Of a DNA stretch of 64,000 bases, positions 60,372-64,000 are shown one piece after another. Source of the stretch: Arthrobotrys musiformis (lineage: Eukaryota; Ascomycota; Orbiliomycetes; Orbiliales; Orbiliaceae); NCBI GenBank assembly GCA_036971715.1, contig JAVHJL010000006.1, positions 2,356,001 through 2,420,000 of the forward strand, given 5' to 3'. The position numbers were made by a program, and so were the translations under genes. The stretch's first letter is position 1. The number at the start of each line of letters is the position of its first letter. The notes under the pieces were generated by a model that worked only from the letters and a program-made list of their open reading frames with translations, was not told where the DNA came from and made no database searches.

Positions 60372-61886
60372 TCAACGTTGTCGCAGAATTTCTGTATCAA
60401 AAAAAGTAATTAGCAACCCCCCACCCCCAGATTAACAACGAAAAGAAGGTAGAAGCGTCTTCATCCGAAATAGAAATTATTGAGCAGCAACTCACCCGTC
60501 AAGAACTGCTCAAAACTCAGTGTGATATAACCATCCCGATCCTCATCGTACTTCTTAAACACCTCCGTCATCCTCTTCAGCGAAATGCACGACTGAACGA
60601 ACAAATCGAACGATATCGCGTTTTCGCCCCGCTTGTCGTACGATTTGAACAGGATTGTGACAAATTGCGGCGACAGACGGTATCCGAATGCCGAGAGGGC
60701 GTTCGAGTACTCCTGGTAGCTGATATTACCGCTGCCGTCGGTGTCGAAACGGTCGAAGAGGGCACGCCAGGCGGCTAGGAACCCCCAGAGGCCACTATGC
60801 CATATCAAAAAACATCAGTATAACGCTCCCCTCTCAACTTTGGTAAATAGGATATCATACCAGAACTCGTTAAAACCAATCGTGCCATCCCGATCCGTGT
60901 CAAACATCCTTCAAAAAGAGAAACCACCACGTTTTAGCCACGTTGTTCGGACAGTATACACATGTATTTCGTGTAACCTTGACTCCGGGATTCTTTACCT
61001 GATCATCATCCGTACGGTGTGTGGGTCAAAAGACGACCAATCTCCATTAACCAGAGCAGCCCGTAGCTCCTTCTCACTCAACTGACCGCTACCTATTCGC
61101 ACACAAACATTCATTAATCACCCATCCTCTCGAATCCGTGTGTATTGACATATGCTGGAACATACCATCTTTATCAACCGCCTTGAATAACGGGTATAAA
61201 GTTGGATCAGCCCCCTGTGGCGGAGCAGGTGTCGGCGGAGGTCTCGAGCTACTAGGTCTAGCAGGAAGTCCCGCGGCCGTAAATCCCGGATTATGCCCCG
61301 GTGGAGGCGACTGAGGGAATCCACCGGGGATAGGACCCGGTGCACCTCCATGCGACGAATGGCTGTACGTCCTGTTGGGACCGGCATTATTCTGCGGGAT
61401 CGGTGGCTGCGGTTTCCCGCCGTAACCGCCATGGCCGCCGTATTGGTTGTTCGAGTATTGGTTACCGTACTGGTTGTGGTTGTACCCTTGGTTCTGGTTC
61501 TGGGGGGGAAATGATGGTTTTCGGTTTCCCTGACCGGAGAGGATTTGAGCGGCTGTATATTTTATAAATATATCAAATTTCTTTTAGTAAGCTGAGTCGA
61601 CGGTAGGGATTGTATAATAGATATCAGATCTTTAGGGTGGGAGTACCTTGCTCCGGCTCTGCGTGAATTGGGAGGTCATCTGGAAAGAGATTGTCGAGTC
61701 CGACGTCAGCATCCCCTCATCCACACATCATCTCGTCTGTAAAGTCGAATGGAGTCGGGTTTGAGTCGGGTCGATGGCGATGGCTTGGCGGGGTAGCAAT
61801 GTACACAACATACACCTGGAAAGCCGGAGCCGAAGCTATCGGGACAAAGGCAGTTACGCACCTGGATTAGAATGGTAGTATGCCAT
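60372..61886 (-). CDS. Penta-EF-hand calcium-binding protein (seven exons)
   Basis: Calcium sensor related to ALG-2, peflin and yeast Pef1, which works as a dimer in the cytosol and on membranes. Model on the minus strand: 61886-61862, 61679-61647, 61552-61166, 61092-60999, 60908-60861, 60794-60496, 60391-60372, giving 301 residues. The N-terminal 130 residues are Gln/Asn/Tyr/Gly- and Pro-rich, as in peflin-type proteins. Five EF-hands follow: DKDGSGQLSEKE (canonical), DTDRDGTIGFNE (canonical), DTDGSGNISYQE (canonical), DKRGENAISFDL (degenerate) and DEDRDGYITLSF (degenerate). The end reads EQFLTEILRQR. The 20-nt last exon is joined by a GTGAGT donor and a GATACAG acceptor; reading through instead would give an odd tail. 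Every join restores frame and the conserved FNEFCGLWGFLAAWR. Cellular role cannot be read from sequence. Confidence 0.93.
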
Positions 61887-63699
61887 CTTGAAGCGCTCTT
61901 CGATGGGATCTGTCTGTCTGTGCTGTCTGTGCTATCTGGCGGAGGGGAGATGATGTTCTTTATTCAAGTTGGGTGGGCTGGCGGGCTGGGGTTGGTTAAG
62001 TAAGTCTGTCGTTCAGATCCTTGGAAGCTGCCCAGGCCAAGCTAGCCGACTCTAATATTGATAACTACTACTCCTTCTTAGTCAGAACTTCAGCCTGGTT
62101 CGCGGCGGACGTCTGGACGGGATAGTAAGGTGATATCTCTGGTCGAAAAACGAAGGATGAGATGAGGAGAACGGGCTTCGATGGGATGGCCTGCGAGATA
62201 TCATGATACGACGGTGTGACAGTATTCTTCCGCCCGCTGCACAACCAGCCAGTCGGGTCATCCACCACCACCACCACCACCATACAAACATACAAACATT
62301 ACATACTGACGCTGTATACCAAGTAGGTACCTATACACATGCATATGCATCACCCATCAGGAGTCACTCATCGACTCAGCAGATGCATACATATCAACAA
62401 GAGTAGAAGACACCGTCTTCGAAAAGATACTCTCCCCATCGGTACCTTGCTGGCCTGGAGCGCAGGGTTACCCAATTCGAGATGTGAGGCTGAGACGAGC
62501 CATTATCCCCGCAGTCCACTCAATCATAGTGACGAAGGATATAAAAAAAAACCTCAAGCCTCGTCCCAGGAAATGATTCCTTCATAGAGGAAATAAAATA
62601 ATAATCCACCAGGCAGTGCGTATATAGTCCCCACTATCATCCGTCCAACTGCCTCGGACACATCTTCATAACTACAACCTGCAAGGCCTTCAAGCCTCCT
62701 CCTCAGAAACAATGCAGGAAACATACGTCAGCTTCATCAAAACCCCCCAGTTATGCTTCATTTTTTCATGCATGATAAACTCATGCCAGCAGATTCATAA
62801 AGAGTGAATGCAAAAGGTAAAAAAACACCAAAACGGGCAGGGGACTCTTGTCTTTCGGAATTCGGCAAGCCCACCCTCGAAAAAATTTAAAAAAGGGCTG
62901 GGTAGAACTGGCTGAGCCGTTCGGGAAAGCGAACAAACTGACGGGGGCGCGGGGCTTCTAGTAAGCTTATATACACCGACGCTCTTTGGCCCCGTCGTTG
63001 AAGTCGTATACATTTCTATATTCTCCCGGAAATTATATCAATCGACGGAGACATCAGCGGGCAATTCACGTATAAAAACCAGCTGTGCACCAAATACAGT
63101 ACGGGGCTGTATAGATGTCCTGCCTGGTCAGATGGCGGTCCGGCAGCTGCCATTGTTTATCGCGCACGTGTTTGTGCCCATCGCATCGAGATCTTGCCTA
63201 GCGACTCCGTGCGCTTTAGCCTTAAACTTCCTGCGCCAGGCGACGCCGGTACGCGACAAGCCATTCAACGTCACTCCAACACATTCTTCGCTGTCCCATT
63301 ATAGGTTCAAAGATCCTTGGGTAGCTGGGCATATATGAGGTTGAAAGATGGGATCCCTGTAGATTGAAATGATTCGTGATTGATCCAGCTTAAGTAGCAA
63401 AGGCTTGACGTTGAGTATTCAGTTTCATTGGTATTTCATGAATTAATATTAACATGACATTGCATATTGGGTATCTCGAGTATTGAATTGAATCGGCATT
63501 CTTTCCTCCAAAAAATAGGGGAGGGAACAAAGGAAACAAGGCAAACAAATCGTTTTCTTCGAACCCTTGGGGGGAAAAAGAGGAAAGAGGAAGAAGGACA
63601 AAGTAGTGGTAGTTGAATCAAAGTCTTCAAGATATATACTTAAACCTTCAGACCTGTTTGAAAAAATAAATAAAAGGTAAAGAGGTAAAAAAAAGAAAG
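61887..63699. other. Intergenic stretch
   Basis: Begins with the promoter and leader of the penta-EF-hand gene and ends with the 3' region of a gene running off the window. A CCA repeat lies at 62262-62282. No coding frame with recognisable character and no RNA gene. Confidence 0.55.
62262..62282 (+). repeat. CCA trinucleotide repeat
   Basis: Seven copies of CCA in intergenic DNA upstream of the penta-EF-hand gene. Confidence 0.9.
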
Positions 63700-64000
63700 T
63701 CAAAGTTGACGACGTCTCCAGAATCTCATCGGCCCAATCATTAACGGTTCTGGCAGTTCGAGTTCACCTCCCCGCGGCTGGTGACTTTGATGTCGTTCCG
63801 GCCGAAACTCCTCTTGTTCATAGTACTCCCCCGTATCATCACCAAATGTAAATTCATCTAAAGCAGCGCTTCTACGCATATCGTAACTTTGAAAGTCAGC
63901 CTCCAGGTTCGTATACCTGTCCATGGCCCGGTCGTCTAACCCCATATCATAAGCAACATGATGCTCGCGTTCGTGTTCGCGTCGTTCTTGCCAAACTAAG
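63700..64000 (-). CDS. C-terminal end of an unknown protein (partial)
   Basis: The frame is open from the window edge at 64000 down to a stop at 63700-63702, about 99 residues. It is highly charged: an Arg/Glu/His-rich front (QERREHEREHH), an acidic middle (DEFTFGDDTGEYYEQEEF) and a short end with LELPEPLMIGPMRFWRRRQL. The start lies outside the window and an acceptor near the edge cannot be excluded. I do not recognise the protein. Confidence 0.5.
   Translation of the reverse strand, partial: LVWQERREHEREHHVAYDMGLDDRAMDRYTNLEADFQSYDMRRSAALDEFTFGDDTGEYYEQEEFRPERHQSHQPRGGELELPEPLMIGPMRFWRRRQL

Noticed and set aside
60461..60495. Alternative penta-EF-hand C-terminus ending in ELLLNNFYFG
   Set aside because: A GTGAGT donor at this point and a 20-nt last exon give the expected EILRQR-type end.

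Overview
The window is eukaryotic nuclear DNA from a filamentous ascomycete (Pezizomycotina). The support is a set of genes interrupted by 50-350 bp introns with GT..AG ends and CTAAC-type branch sites, long pyrimidine-rich leaders, proteins with large disordered Ser/Pro/Gln-rich parts, and a Pezizomycotina-type gene set (Pex5, a FHA-kinase-FHA checkpoint kinase, a penta-EF-hand protein). I cannot place it more finely. No rRNA, tRNA, CRISPR array or intact transposon was recognised.

Layout. 1-7.5 kb: no gene recognised. 8.3-10.3 kb (+): four-exon bHLH transcription factor with a long C-T-rich leader and an Asn-Gly-His-Pro repeat tail. 10.4-16.6 kb: gene-free. 16.7-18.3 kb (+): seven-exon galactose-1-phosphate uridylyltransferase. 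20.0-22.5 kb (+): seven-exon bestrophin-family channel. 24.0-25.8 kb (-): two tandem conserved-looking membrane proteins of unknown function, one laid out like a selective-autophagy receptor. 25.8-30.3 kb: gene-free. 30.3-32.4 kb (-): PEX5. 33.7-37.2 kb (-): 1180-residue protein with a C-terminal methyltransferase-like domain. 37.2-42.6 kb: gene-free. 42.6-43.3 kb (-): small unknown gene, divergent from ribulose-phosphate 3-epimerase (43.9-44.9 kb, +). 45.9-49.3 kb (-): RAD53/CHK2-type kinase. 49.4-55.2 kb: gene-poor, ending in a long leader. 55.2-56.8 kb (+): unknown disordered protein whose reading frame is broken by one TAG just after a splice-donor-like site. 58.2-59.8 kb (+): adenylosuccinate lyase, convergent with a seven-exon penta-EF-hand protein (60.4-61.9 kb, -). 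63.7-64.0 kb (-): the 3' end of a gene running off the window.

The genes are housekeeping functions from separate pathways (Leloir galactose use, pentose phosphate pathway, purine synthesis, peroxisome import, DNA-damage signalling, calcium sensing). They do not form a metabolic cluster. The least explained items are the in-frame TAG gene at 55-57 kb, the receptor-like membrane protein at 24-25 kb, the HAH variant of the GALT active site and the degenerate methyltransferase motif in the 1180-residue protein. Exon borders were worked out by hand from splice consensus and frame continuity; each multi-exon model given closes in frame.
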